Below the pieces are notes generated by a model that saw nothing but the letters and a program-made list of their open reading frames with translations, was not told the origin of the DNA and did no database searches. Shown in pieces: positions 16,762 to 25,399 of a stretch of 64,000 nt of DNA (position 1 is the first letter of the stretch; each line of letters opens with the position of its first letter). Both the position numbers and the translations under genes were made by a program. This DNA is from Amycolatopsis bullii (GTDB lineage Bacteria > Actinomycetota > Actinomycetes > Mycobacteriales > Pseudonocardiaceae). Where the stretch lies: the NCBI RefSeq assembly GCF_014654205.1, contig NZ_BNAW01000042.1, positions 1 to 64,000 on the forward strand. The letters are read 5' to 3'.

Positions 16762-17970
16762 ATGAAGATCGCGATGGTGTCCGAGCACGCCAACCCCCTC
16801 GCCGCGTTGGGCGAAGCCGACGCCGGCGGCCAGAACGTGCACGTCGCGGAGCTGTCGGCCGCACTGGCGCGCGCCGGCCACGACGTGTCCGTCTACACGC
16901 GCCGGGAGAGCCGCGACGAGCCGCCGGAGGTCCGGACGCCGCAGGGCTACCGCGTCGTGCACGTGCCCGCCGGCCCACCGCGCAAGCTGCCGAAGGACGA
17001 CCTCCTGCCCCACATGGGCGAGTTTGGCAGCTTCCTGCGTGACCAGTGGGCGCTCGAGCGGCCGGACGTCGCGCACGCGCACTTCTGGATGTCCGGGCTC
17101 GCGACCTCGCTGGCCGCGAGCGCGACCGGGACGCCGGTGGCCCAGACCTTTCACGCCCTCGGCGTGGTCAAGAGGCGCTACCAGGGCGACAAGGACACCA
17201 GCCCGGCCGACCGCATCCGGCTGGAGCGGATCATCGGACGGCAGGCCGGGCGGGTGATCGCCACCTGCTCCGACGAGGTCTTCGAGCTGTCCCGGCTCGG
17301 CGTGCCGCGGTCGCGGATCTCGGTCGTCCCCTGCGGTGTCGACCTCGACCGGTTCTCCCCCGACGGGCCGATCGCCCGCCGCCGGCTGCCGCACCGGCTG
17401 GTCGCCGTCGGCCGGCTGGTCCCGCGCAAGGGGTTCGACATCGCGATCACCGCGCTTGCGCAGCTGCCGGACACCGAGCTCGTCATCGCGGGCGGCCCGG
17501 AGCGGGGCCGGCTGTCCCAGGACCCGGAGGCCGGACGGCTGCGGCAGCTGGCCGAGCGGCTCGGCGTCGGCGACCGCGTCCGCTGGCCCGGCCAGGTGTC
17601 CCGGGAGAGCATGCCGGCGCTGCTGCGCTCGGCCGACGCCGTCGTGTGCACGCCGTGGTACGAGCCGTTCGGGATCGTGCCCCTGGAGGCGATGGCCTGT
17701 GGCGTTCCGGTGGTCGCGGCCGCGGTGGGCGGCCTGACCGACACCGTCGTCGACGGCGTCACCGGGCTGCTGGTCCGCCCGCACCAGCCGAAGGAACTCG
17801 CGTCCCGGGTCCGGCGGCTGATCGACGACCCGGCACTCTGCCACGCCTACGGCACCGCGGGCCACGACCGCGCGGTCGCCCGCTACTCGTGGGACCGCGT
17901 CGCCGCCGACACGCTGCGCGCCTACCACAAGCTCGTCCCCCAGGCCGCGGCCACCGCCGAAGCCCGCTGA
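16762..17970 (+). CDS. GT4 glycosyltransferase (MshA/sucrose-synthase-like)
   Basis: A 402-aa GT-B enzyme. The N-terminus has EADAGGQNVHVAELSAAL, the glycine-rich acceptor loop seen in GT4 enzymes such as MshA and sucrose-phosphate synthase. The C-terminal donor domain has VVPCGVDLDRFSP and the E-x7-E motif EPFGIVPLEAMACGVPVV. ATG 16762 lies 24 bp after the preceding glycosyltransferase. It ends at a strong palindromic bidirectional terminator. Retaining transfer from a nucleotide sugar; the exact donor is not readable. Confidence 0.88.
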   Translation: MKIAMVSEHANPLAALGEADAGGQNVHVAELSAALARAGHDVSVYTRRESRDEPPEVRTPQGYRVVHVPAGPPRKLPKDDLLPHMGEFGSFLRDQWALERPDVAHAHFWMSGLATSLAASATGTPVAQTFHALGVVKRRYQGDKDTSPADRIRLERIIGRQAGRVIATCSDEVFELSRLGVPRSRISVVPCGVDLDRFSPDGPIARRRLPHRLVAVGRLVPRKGFDIAITALAQLPDTELVIAGGPERGRLSQDPEAGRLRQLAERLGVGDRVRWPGQVSRESMPALLRSADAVVCTPWYEPFGIVPLEAMACGVPVVAAAVGGLTDTVVDGVTGLLVRPHQPKELASRVRRLIDDPALCHAYGTAGHDRAVARYSWDRVAADTLRAYHKLVPQAAATAEAR

Positions 17971-17974
17971 CCCC

Positions 17975-18020
17975 CTCGTGAGTGGTAAGGCGGGTTGGAA
18001 CCCGCCTTACCACTCACGAG
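17975..18020. terminator. Bidirectional palindromic terminator, 22-bp stem
   Basis: Perfect arms at 17975-17996 and 17999-18020 with a 2-nt loop (GG), core GTGAGTGGTAAGGCGGGTT. It sits between convergent glycosyltransferase genes. A near-identical copy lies at 45032-45075. Confidence 0.75.
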
Positions 18021-18024
18021 CGCG

Positions 18025-18915
18025 TCAACCCACGTAGCGGCGGGCCTTGGACTCGCGTTGCGGGGCTTCCAGCAGGCGCAGGCCGTGTTCGACGTGCTCC
18101 GGGACCACGCGGCGGTCCGCGAGGACCCACGGCAGGCCGCGGAGCACGTCCAGGAGGGCCGCCGCGGTGGCGGCATCGCGCGGGGCGGTGCGCAGGACGT
18201 CGCGGCCGCGGCGGAAGACCGCCGGCCAGGGGCGGCGCAGCAGGAGCGTCCACAGTGTGTTGCGGATGCCCAGCCGACGGCGGTGGCGCGGGTCGCGCAG
18301 CTTCGAGGGCGCGTGGTGGATCACGACGTCCTCCGCCCAGCACATCCACCACCCGCGCGCGGCGAGGTCCAGGGCGAACAGCTCCTCCTCGCCGCCGAGC
18401 CACATCCGCGTCGAGAAGCCGCCGACCTCGCGGAACGCGCTGACGCGCACCGCGGTCAGGCCCGCCATGATGCCGAGCAGCGCCGGTCCCGGCAGCCAGT
18501 CCGGGCCGGGCACCGGCGATTCGCGCAGCTCCGGCGTGATCGGGTCCTCGGCCAGGCCGGGTTCGACCAGGCAGCGCCCGGTCACCGACCCGAGACCCGG
18601 ATACGCGTCCAGCAGGTCGGCGGCCCGGGTGAGCGCGCCGGGCTGCCACGTCGTGTCGTCGTCGCAGAAGGCCACATACGGCGAAGTCACCTCCTCGACG
18701 GCGACGTTGCGGGCCACCGCGCCGAGGTTCTCCGCCAGCCGGAACAGGCGGACACCCGGGAACTCCCGGGCGACCATGTCGGCCGTGCCGTCCGCGGAAC
18801 CGTTGTCGGCGACGAATACCGGCGCCGCGTCCGGTAAGGACGTCATGTGCGCCAGGGTTTCGCGCAACTGCTCGCGGCGGTTGCAGGTGATGATCACGAC
18901 CGAGATTCGCGCCAT
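18025..18915 (-). CDS. GT2 family glycosyltransferase
   Basis: A 296-aa GT-A fold enzyme. ARISVVIITCNRREQL is the N-terminal nucleotide-binding strand, YVAFCDDDTTW carries the metal-binding DxD near residue 88, and GGEEELFALDLAARG supplies the general-base region. The C-terminal part is basic. ATG 18915 has GGAAAGGA upstream and lies 22 bp inside the preceding gene. It is the third gene of a minus-strand operon with another GT2 and a pyruvyltransferase. Confidence 0.9.
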   Translation of the reverse strand: MARISVVIITCNRREQLRETLAHMTSLPDAAPVFVADNGSADGTADMVAREFPGVRLFRLAENLGAVARNVAVEEVTSPYVAFCDDDTTWQPGALTRAADLLDAYPGLGSVTGRCLVEPGLAEDPITPELRESPVPGPDWLPGPALLGIMAGLTAVRVSAFREVGGFSTRMWLGGEEELFALDLAARGWWMCWAEDVVIHHAPSKLRDPRHRRRLGIRNTLWTLLLRRPWPAVFRRGRDVLRTAPRDAATAAALLDVLRGLPWVLADRRVVPEHVEHGLRLLEAPQRESKARRYVG

Positions 18916-19760
18916 TCGGCGGTCCTTTCCAGAGTCCGGGCCTGGTGTTCGACGTGGGCGGGCAGGACGCGCCGGGAGCTCAGCGCGCGCGGCAGCCGCG
19001 GGACCGCCCCGAGGACGGCGCCGGGCGCCCGCACCAGCGTCCGCGCCACCTCGCGGCGGCACACCCGCGGTGGGCGGCGCAGGACGGCGATGAGCAGCCG
19101 GTTGCGCAGTTCGGCCCGGCGGCGCCACGACGACGGCGGCCGCGACCGCGACGGGTGGTGGTGGGCGCGCAGGTGCCCGACGTAGCAGACCTCCCAGCCG
19201 CGCGCGGCCAGGTCGTAGGCCAGCAGCTGTTCCTCCGCGCCGAAGTGCAGCAGCGGGCTGAACCCGCCCACCTGCAGGTACGCCGTGCGGCGCACGATCG
19301 CCGAGCAGGCCAGGAAGCCGAGCACCAGTGGCCCGGGCGCGCCGTCCGGGTGCCCCAGCGGGCTGCGCTCCATCTCGGGCGTCACCGGGTCGTCGCGGCA
19401 TTCCGGGCCGACGAGGGTCCGCGCGGCCAGCAGGCCGGTCCGCGGGTGTTGGTCGAAGATCCGCTCCGCCTCGGCCAGCGCGTCCGGCGCCCACCACGAG
19501 TCGTCGTCGCTGAAGGCGACATACGGCGTGTCGGCCACGATGACGCCGAGGGTGCGCGCGGCGGCGCCGAGGTTCTGCGGCAGGCGGATCACGCGGACCC
19601 ATCCGTGCCGCCCGGCGACCTCGGCCGTGTCGTCCTCGGACGCGTTGTCCAGCACGATGACCGGCGGCCGTGGCTCCAAAGAGGACAGTCGGCCGAGGGT
19701 GCGGGCCAGCTCGGCGGCGCGGTTGCGGGTCGCGATGACGACGGTCGTGCGCGCGCTCAC
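18894..19760 (-). CDS. GT2 family glycosyltransferase
   Basis: A 288-aa paralogue of the next gene downstream. It has TTVVIATRNRAAEL, NASEDDT, YVAFSDDDSWW (DxD) and GAEEQLLAYDLAARGWEV. GTG 19760 overlaps the upstream stop by 4 bp (GTGA). The two GT2 genes share length, motif order and the HVEHQ/HVEHG C-terminal motif, so they probably arose by tandem duplication. The position after a pyruvyltransferase suggests stepwise glycan building. Confidence 0.9.
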   Translation of the reverse strand: MSARTTVVIATRNRAAELARTLGRLSSLEPRPPVIVLDNASEDDTAEVAGRHGWVRVIRLPQNLGAAARTLGVIVADTPYVAFSDDDSWWAPDALAEAERIFDQHPRTGLLAARTLVGPECRDDPVTPEMERSPLGHPDGAPGPLVLGFLACSAIVRRTAYLQVGGFSPLLHFGAEEQLLAYDLAARGWEVCYVGHLRAHHHPSRSRPPSSWRRRAELRNRLLIAVLRRPPRVCRREVARTLVRAPGAVLGAVPRLPRALSSRRVLPAHVEHQARTLERTAEWRESRS

Positions 19761-20614
19761 CGCGGCCCCACCAGCTCGTCGACCAGCGCGGCCAGGGACG
19801 CGGGGTGCGCGGGCGGGCGCACCGGCGCGGGCAGGCACCACTTCAGGCGGGCGTCGAGCAGCGCGGTGTCGTGGACGTCTTCGGCGGCCACCACCGGCCA
19901 GTCCAGGGCCTTCCCCTGCGCGGTCACCTTCCCGCCGCCGGCCACCGGGTCGACGGCGAGCACCGGCACGCCGGTCTTGAGCCCGAAGACCAGCCCGTGC
20001 AACCGGGTGGTCACCACGGCGTCCATTTTGGACACCAGCGCGGCGAACTGGTCCGGCGTGGCGCACCGCTCCCAGTCCTCGTGCGCCAGCCGGGTGTCCA
20101 GCGGGACGCGGGCACAGTCCAAACCGGCGAGCCAGCCGGTCAGTGCCTCGTGGACGTCGCCGTGGCGCCCCGCACCACCGTATTCCGGCTGGTGCGGCGC
20201 GAGGATCACGCCGAGCACCGGAGTGGGCGAGACCGGTGCCCCCAGCGCGAGGTCGAGTTCGGCGGTGGCGCCGTCGTCGCGCGGGAGCACCCGGTGGAAG
20301 CCCGTCACCGCCGGGTCCTCGGCGTCCGGGACGGACACGCCGACCGCGATCCGGCGGCACGCGGCGTAGCGTTCGTGCAGCGAACGCACCTGCGGCCCGT
20401 GAACCGGGCCGCAGACGAAGACGACGTGCGTGTAGTCATCGGGTGGCGCGTCGGGCAGGTGCAGGGTGCCGGGCCGGAAGCCGGGACTCCACGCGACCCG
20501 GTGGTCGATCCCCGCCTCCGCCAGCGCGGTCCCGGCCGCGCGCAGGCTCAGGACGTCACCCGCCGTGGCTTCTCCGTGCAGAAAACTGGCCCAACCGGTG
20601 AGCAGAACTCGCAT
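19757..20614 (-). CDS. Polysaccharide pyruvyl transferase family protein
   Basis: A 285-aa protein with the diagnostic C-terminal motif VVTTRLHGLVFGLKTGVPVL near residue 200, typical of CsaB/WcaK-like enzymes that place ketal pyruvate on surface sugars. The N-terminus RVLLTGWASFLHGEATAGDVLS also fits. It leads a three-gene operon with two GT2 enzymes. The start ATG lies 11 nt after a stress-type promoter that is back-to-back with that of the epimerase gene. Some family members are not pyruvyltransferases, so the exact chemistry is inferred. Confidence 0.82.
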   Translation of the reverse strand: MRVLLTGWASFLHGEATAGDVLSLRAAGTALAEAGIDHRVAWSPGFRPGTLHLPDAPPDDYTHVVFVCGPVHGPQVRSLHERYAACRRIAVGVSVPDAEDPAVTGFHRVLPRDDGATAELDLALGAPVSPTPVLGVILAPHQPEYGGAGRHGDVHEALTGWLAGLDCARVPLDTRLAHEDWERCATPDQFAALVSKMDAVVTTRLHGLVFGLKTGVPVLAVDPVAGGGKVTAQGKALDWPVVAAEDVHDTALLDARLKWCLPAPVRPPAHPASLAALVDELVGPR

Positions 20615-20625
20615 GGTACGAACGC

Positions 20626-20650
20626 TTACCCGCTCTTCACCCCGTTACAC
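20626..20650 (-). promoter_or_regulatory. SigB/SigF-like promoter of pyruvyltransferase operon
   Basis: Minus strand GTGT, 15 nt, GGGTAA, ending 11 nt before the ATG. It abuts the opposite promoter at 20652 with a 1-nt gap. Confidence 0.55.
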
Positions 20651-20651
20651 G

Positions 20652-20677
20652 GTTTTGCGGTCACCGGAGCCGGGTAG
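20652..20677 (+). promoter_or_regulatory. SigB/SigF-like promoter of UDP-xylose-synthase-like gene
   Basis: GTTT, 16 nt, GGGTAG, ending 10 nt before ATG 20688. No ribosome site between, so leaderless. Confidence 0.65.
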
Positions 20678-20687
20678 CCGCCACGGC

Positions 20688-21653
20688 ATGACGAATCCGG
20701 GAGTGACCAGGCGGTTCGAGCGTGCGGTGGTGACCGGGGGTGCCGGCTTCGTCGGCGCCCACCTGTGCGAGCTGCTGCTCGAAGAGGACATCGAAGTGAT
20801 CGCCGTGGACAACCTCGCGACGTCCTCGGCGGACTCCCTGGACCACCTGCGCCGCCACGACGGGTTCCGGTTCGTGCGCCACGACGTCACGCAGCCGCTG
20901 CCGCCGGGCTGCGAGGCCGACGTCGTGTTCCACCTGGCGTCGGCCGCCTCGCCCCGCGACTACCTGGCCTTGCCGCTGGAAACCCTGCGCGCCGGCTCGT
21001 ACGGCACCGAGAACGCGCTCGAGCTGGCCCGCCGCTCTCGTGCCCGGTTCGTGCTCGCCTCGACCAGCGAAGTCTACGGCGATCCCTTGGAACACCCGCA
21101 GCGTGAAGGGTATTGGGGCAACGTCAACCCGATCGGCCCGCGCAGTGTCTACGACGAAGCCAAGCGTTACGCCGAAGCGCTGACCTCGGCCTACCGCCGC
21201 GAGTTCGGCGTCGACACCGGCATCGCGCGGATCTTCAACACCTACGGCCCCGGCATGCGCGCCCACGACGGCCGGATGATCCCCGCGTTCCTGGACCAGG
21301 CCCTCAAGAACGAGCCGATCACCGTCACCGGCACCGGCGAACAGACCCGGTCGATCTGCTACGTCGAGGACACCGTCCGCGGCCTGCTGCACCTCGCGCG
21401 GTCGGGCCACGCCGGGCCGGTCAACATCGGCAACCCGCACGAGCTGACCGTCCGCCAGGTGGCGGAGCTCATCAAGGACCTCACCGGCTCCGGTTCGCCC
21501 ATCGAGTACATCGACGCGGTGGTCGACGACCCGCAGCGCCGCTGCCCCGACATCACCCTCGCCCGCGAAGCCCTCGGCTGGGAACCGAAGGTCGACGCCG
21601 ACGACGGCCTCCGTCGCACAGCGGCGTGGTTCCGGCGTGCGCCGTCGCGCTGA
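20688..21653 (+). CDS. UDP-glucuronate decarboxylase (UDP-xylose synthase)-like
   Basis: A 321-aa extended SDR. TGGAGFVGAHL binds NAD. The motif HLASAASPRDY, the catalytic TSEVYGDPLEHPQ and GPRSVYDEAKRYAE (Tyr-x3-Lys) are hallmarks of UXS enzymes, which convert UDP-glucuronate to UDP-xylose. A UDP-glucose dehydrogenase that would supply UDP-glucuronate is encoded at 27020. ATG 20688 fits the leaderless promoter. It stands alone between two stress promoters. Confidence 0.87.
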   Translation: MTNPGVTRRFERAVVTGGAGFVGAHLCELLLEEDIEVIAVDNLATSSADSLDHLRRHDGFRFVRHDVTQPLPPGCEADVVFHLASAASPRDYLALPLETLRAGSYGTENALELARRSRARFVLASTSEVYGDPLEHPQREGYWGNVNPIGPRSVYDEAKRYAEALTSAYRREFGVDTGIARIFNTYGPGMRAHDGRMIPAFLDQALKNEPITVTGTGEQTRSICYVEDTVRGLLHLARSGHAGPVNIGNPHELTVRQVAELIKDLTGSGSPIEYIDAVVDDPQRRCPDITLAREALGWEPKVDADDGLRRTAAWFRRAPSR

Positions 21654-21684
21654 GTAGCGACGCCCAGGGCTTTTGCTCGCGATC

Positions 21685-21709
21685 GTTTATCAACGACTTC
21701 ACCGGGTAG
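21685..21709 (+). promoter_or_regulatory. SigB/SigF-like promoter of carbamoyltransferase-heptose operon
   Basis: GTTT, 15 nt, GGGTAG, 56 nt before ATG 21766. This promoter would drive the seven-gene operon. Confidence 0.65.
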
Positions 21710-21765
21710 CGCTATAGGTGAGAGCGGGCCTCACGAGTCCGCGCCGAAACGCCAGAGGCAGGTCG

Positions 21766-23439
21766 ATGCGCATACTCGGGATCAACGCCGTCTTCCACGA
21801 CCCCGCCGCAGCGCTGGTGGTGGACGGGGAGATCGTCGCCGCGGCGGAGGAAGAACGCTTCAGCCGCCGCAAGCACGGCAAACAGGCAGTGCCGTTCTCC
21901 ACGTGGGAACAGCCCGCGCAGGCGGCCGCCTGGTGTCTGGCCCAGGCGGGCTTGTCCGCGAAGGACCTCGACGCCGTCGGGTACTCCTACGACCCCGCGC
22001 TGGTCGAGCCGGGACTGGCCGGCCACGACCCGAGCGGCGAGGAGCTGCGGACGGAGTTCGCCAAGCGGGCGCCCCTGTTCCTGAAGTCCGCTTTGCCCGG
22101 ACTCGACCCGGGCATCGTCAAGTTCGTCCGGCACCACGTCGCGCACGCCGCGTCGGCCGCGCTCGCCGCGCCGTTCGGCGACTGCGCCGTGCTCGTCGCC
22201 GACGGACGCGGCGAGAGCACGTCCTACCTGGCCGGCGAGTACCGCGACGGGCGGTTCAAGGAACTGGCGGCGCAGAAGCTGCCGCACTCGCTCGGCCTTC
22301 TCTACGAAGACCTCACCGAGCACTGCGGCTTCGCGCGGTCCAGTGACGAGTACAAGGTCATGGCGCTCGCCTCCTACGGCAAGCCGGAGTTCCTCGACGA
22401 ACTCTGCGAGCACGTCCACGTCACCGGCGACGGCGGCTTCCGCGCCGCCGGCGTCGACCTGGAGGCGCTGGCCCCGCGCCGTAAACCCGGCGAAGAACTC
22501 ACCCGGCGGCACGCCGATCTAGCCGCGAGTGTCCAGAAAGTCCTCGAAGACATCCTGCTCGAATTGACGGACTGGCTGCACGAGGCCACCGGCCAGCGCG
22601 ACCTGGCGCTGGCGGGCGGGATCGCGCTCAATTGCGTCGCCAACACGCGGCTGCACGCCGAAGGGCCGTTCGAGCGGATCTGGGTGCAGCCCGCCGCGGG
22701 TGACGCGGGCACCGCGCTCGGCGCGGCCCTGCAGCTGGCGGCCGACGCCGGGGAACGCGGTGCCCCGATGGGAGACGCGGGTCTGGGTCGCGGGTGGACC
22801 GACGACGAGCTCGAGGAAATCCTCATCAAGGCGAAGCTGCCGTACGAACGGCCGGACGACCTCGCCGAGACCGTCGCCGAAGCGCTCGCGAACGACGAAG
22901 TGATCGCCTGGTTCCAGGGCCGGGCCGAGTTCGGCCCGCGGGCGCTCGGGCACCGGTCGTTGCTGGCCCACCCCGGCCGCAAGGCGAACCTCGAGCGGCT
23001 CAACGACGTCAAGGGCCGCGAGCAGTTCCGTCCGGTGGCGCCGATGGTGCGCGCCGAGCGGGCGGCCGAGATCTTCACCCGTGGCCCGCTGCCCAGCCCG
23101 TACATGCTGTTCGTGCACGACGTCGCCGAAGCCTGGCGCGACCGGATCCCGGCCGTCACCCACGTCGACGGCACGGCTCGCGTGCAGACCGTCGAAGAAC
23201 GCGAAAACCCGGTGCTGGCGCGGATGCTGGCCGGTTTCGAGCGCCGGACCGGCCTGCCGGTCGTGATCAACACCAGCCTCAACACCGCGGGCCGTCCGAT
23301 GGTCGACTCGCCGCGGGACGCGCTGGAGTGCTTCGGCTCGGCCCCGATCGACCTGCTGGCGCTGGGGCCGTTCGTGCTCCGGCGGCCCCGATCCACCCGA
23401 ACCGGCGCGGCGTCGCCGGAGGAGAAGGAGGTGCCGTGA
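21766..23439 (+). CDS. Carbamoyltransferase (NodU/CmcH family)
   Basis: A 557-aa enzyme that makes carbamoyl-adenylate from carbamoyl phosphate and transfers the carbamoyl group to a sugar hydroxyl. The N-terminal Kae1/YrdC-like domain starts RILGINAVFHDPAAALV with AAEEERFSRRKH; HHVAHAASA holds metal His residues. The C-terminal domain contains FQGRAEFGPRALGHRS and the NTSLNTAGRPMVDSP motif. ATG 21766 follows AGAGGCAGG. It is the first gene of an operon with gmhA, hldE, an SDR, GT9, ugd and a flavodoxin, which points to carbamoylation of a heptose-type sugar. Confidence 0.92.
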   Translation: MRILGINAVFHDPAAALVVDGEIVAAAEEERFSRRKHGKQAVPFSTWEQPAQAAAWCLAQAGLSAKDLDAVGYSYDPALVEPGLAGHDPSGEELRTEFAKRAPLFLKSALPGLDPGIVKFVRHHVAHAASAALAAPFGDCAVLVADGRGESTSYLAGEYRDGRFKELAAQKLPHSLGLLYEDLTEHCGFARSSDEYKVMALASYGKPEFLDELCEHVHVTGDGGFRAAGVDLEALAPRRKPGEELTRRHADLAASVQKVLEDILLELTDWLHEATGQRDLALAGGIALNCVANTRLHAEGPFERIWVQPAAGDAGTALGAALQLAADAGERGAPMGDAGLGRGWTDDELEEILIKAKLPYERPDDLAETVAEALANDEVIAWFQGRAEFGPRALGHRSLLAHPGRKANLERLNDVKGREQFRPVAPMVRAERAAEIFTRGPLPSPYMLFVHDVAEAWRDRIPAVTHVDGTARVQTVEERENPVLARMLAGFERRTGLPVVINTSLNTAGRPMVDSPRDALECFGSAPIDLLALGPFVLRRPRSTRTGAASPEEKEVP

Positions 23440-23999
23440 TGGAAGACCATCTCGCCGCGTTGGCCCAAGCCGCCGAGCGGACCCGCGAATCCGCCCCCAA
23501 GATAACCGCGTGGGGACGGCACCTCGCCGGCGTGTTCGAGGCCGGCGGCAAGCTGCTCGCCTGCGGCAACGGCGGCAGCGCGGCCGAGGCCCAGCACCTG
23601 ACCGGCGAGCTCGTCGGCCGGTTCCGCCACGAACGCCGACCCCTCTCGGCCATCGCGCTGCACGCGGACACGTCCGCCACCACCGCGATCGTCAACGACT
23701 ACGGGGACCACGAGGTCTTCGCCCGCCAGGTGCACGCGCACGGGCGCCCGGGCGACGTGCTGGTGTGCCTGTCCACCAGCGGCGGCAGCCAGAACGTCGT
23801 CGCCGCGGCGAAGGCCGCGCACGAGCTGGGCGTGACGACGTGGGCCTTGACCGGCCCGGCGCCCAACCCGCTCGCCGCCCTGTGCGACGACGCCGTGACG
23901 GTCGAAGCGCCGACCGTCGCGACCGTGCAGGAAATGCATCTGGTGCTGGTCCACGGCCTCTGCGCGGCGCTCGACGACGCGCTCGGGGTGACCGCGTGA
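23439..23999 (+). CDS. gmhA: Sedoheptulose-7-phosphate isomerase (phosphoheptose isomerase)
   Basis: A 186-aa SIS-domain protein. CGNGGSAAEAQHLTGELVGRF near residue 42 and LSTSGGSQNV near 108 are the GmhA substrate loops; the C-terminal EMHLVLVHGLC holds the conserved Glu/His. It makes D-glycero-D-manno-heptose 7-phosphate. ATG 23439 shares one base with the upstream stop (TGATG). An in-frame GTG lies one codon earlier. It is followed by hldE with a 4-bp overlap, matching the pathway order. Confidence 0.9.
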   Translation: MEDHLAALAQAAERTRESAPKITAWGRHLAGVFEAGGKLLACGNGGSAAEAQHLTGELVGRFRHERRPLSAIALHADTSATTAIVNDYGDHEVFARQVHAHGRPGDVLVCLSTSGGSQNVVAAAKAAHELGVTTWALTGPAPNPLAALCDDAVTVEAPTVATVQEMHLVLVHGLCAALDDALGVTA

Positions 24000-25363
24000 A
24001 GCCGCTGGTCGTCCTCGGCGACACGCTGCTGGACGTCGACGCCGAAGGCACCGCCGAACGGCTGTGCCCGGAGGCGCCGGTCCCGGTGGTCGACCTGACG
24101 GCCCGGCGCCGGCGTCCCGGCGGGGCCGGCCTGGCCGCGCTGCTGGCGGCGCGGTCGGCGGCCGAGGTCGTGCTGGTCACGCCGCTCGGCGCCGACGAGG
24201 GCGGCCACGCGCTCACCGGGCTGCTGGAACCGGACGTCACCGTGCTGCCGCTGCCGCAGCGCGGCACGACGGTGTGCAAGACCCGCGTCCGCGCGGGCGG
24301 CCAGTCGTTGCTGCGCCTGGATTCCGGCGACGGCACGGCGACCACCGACCCGCTGCCCGCCCGGGTGCACGAAGTCCTCGAAGACGCCGGCGCGATCCTC
24401 GTCGCCGACTACGGCCGTGGCCTCACGCGCCATTCCGACGTCCGGCGGCTGCTGCGGGAGCTGGCCGAGCGGATCCCGATCGTGTGGGACCCGCACCCCC
24501 GCGGTGCCCAGCCGGTGCCCGGCACGCGGCTGGTCACCCCGAACCTCGCCGAGGCGCGCGCGGTGCTGGCCGGCCACGACGAACCGGCCGAGCTCGCCAA
24601 GCTGCTGCGCGGCCACTGGCACGCCGACGCGGTCGCGGTGACCGTCGGGTCCCGCGGTGCGGTGCTCGCCGACGGCCTCGGCGAGACGACCGTCCCGGTC
24701 CCGGTCGCGGCGCGGACACCGGGCCACACCGCACCCGACACGTGCGGGGCGGGCGACCGGTTCGCCGCCGCGGCCACCGCGGCCCTGCTGGGCGGCGCGG
24801 ACACGACCGAAGCCGTGGTGACCGCGGTCGAGGCGGCCGCCCGGTTCGTCGCCGCGGGTGGCGCGACCGCGCTGTCCACCGACGACGGCCCGGTGCCCGA
24901 CCCGCAGCCGGCGACCGATGCCTTCGGCCTCGCCGAGCGGATCCGCGAAACCGGCGGCCGGCTGATCGCCACCGGCGGGTGCTTCGACCTGCTGCACCCC
25001 GGGCACGTGAGCCTGCTGCGGCAGGCGCGCGCCCTCGGCGACGCACTCGTCGTCTGCCTCAATTCCGACGCTTCGGTGCGGGGCCTGAAGGGCCCCGGCC
25101 GCCCGCTGGTCCGCGACCGCGACCGCGCCCGGCTGCTCACCGCGTTGTCCTTCGTGGACGCCGTCGCCGTCTTCGACGAGCCCTCGCCCACCGCCGTCCT
25201 GGAGAAGCTGCGCCCGGACGTGTGGGTGAAGGGCGGCGACTACGCGGACGCGGACCTGCCCGAACGCGAAGTGGTCGAACGGCACGGCGGCGAGGTCGTG
25301 CTCGTCCCGACCGTGCCCGGCTACTCGACCTCCCGGCTGGTCGCCGCGGCGGCCAGTGCCTGA
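23996..25363 (+). CDS. hldE: Bifunctional heptose kinase/adenylyltransferase
   Basis: A 455-aa fusion. Residues 1 to about 310 are a PfkB-type kinase with VLGDTLLDVDAEGTAERLCPEAPVPVV-like start and DTCGAGDRFAAA (catalytic Asp). From about 320 is a nucleotidyltransferase with GGCFDLLHPGHVSLL (HxGH) and WVKGGDYADADLPE. Together they give ADP-heptose from heptose 7-phosphate, apart from the phosphatase step. GTG 23996 overlaps the gmhA stop. The missing phosphatase is likely the HAD domain at 32027. Confidence 0.92.
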   Translation: MKPLVVLGDTLLDVDAEGTAERLCPEAPVPVVDLTARRRRPGGAGLAALLAARSAAEVVLVTPLGADEGGHALTGLLEPDVTVLPLPQRGTTVCKTRVRAGGQSLLRLDSGDGTATTDPLPARVHEVLEDAGAILVADYGRGLTRHSDVRRLLRELAERIPIVWDPHPRGAQPVPGTRLVTPNLAEARAVLAGHDEPAELAKLLRGHWHADAVAVTVGSRGAVLADGLGETTVPVPVAARTPGHTAPDTCGAGDRFAAAATAALLGGADTTEAVVTAVEAAARFVAAGGATALSTDDGPVPDPQPATDAFGLAERIRETGGRLIATGGCFDLLHPGHVSLLRQARALGDALVVCLNSDASVRGLKGPGRPLVRDRDRARLLTALSFVDAVAVFDEPSPTAVLEKLRPDVWVKGGDYADADLPEREVVERHGGEVVLVPTVPGYSTSRLVAAAASA

Positions 25364-25399
25364 CCCCAGCGCCTGATCCTCTGCCCGCGAAGGAGAGCG

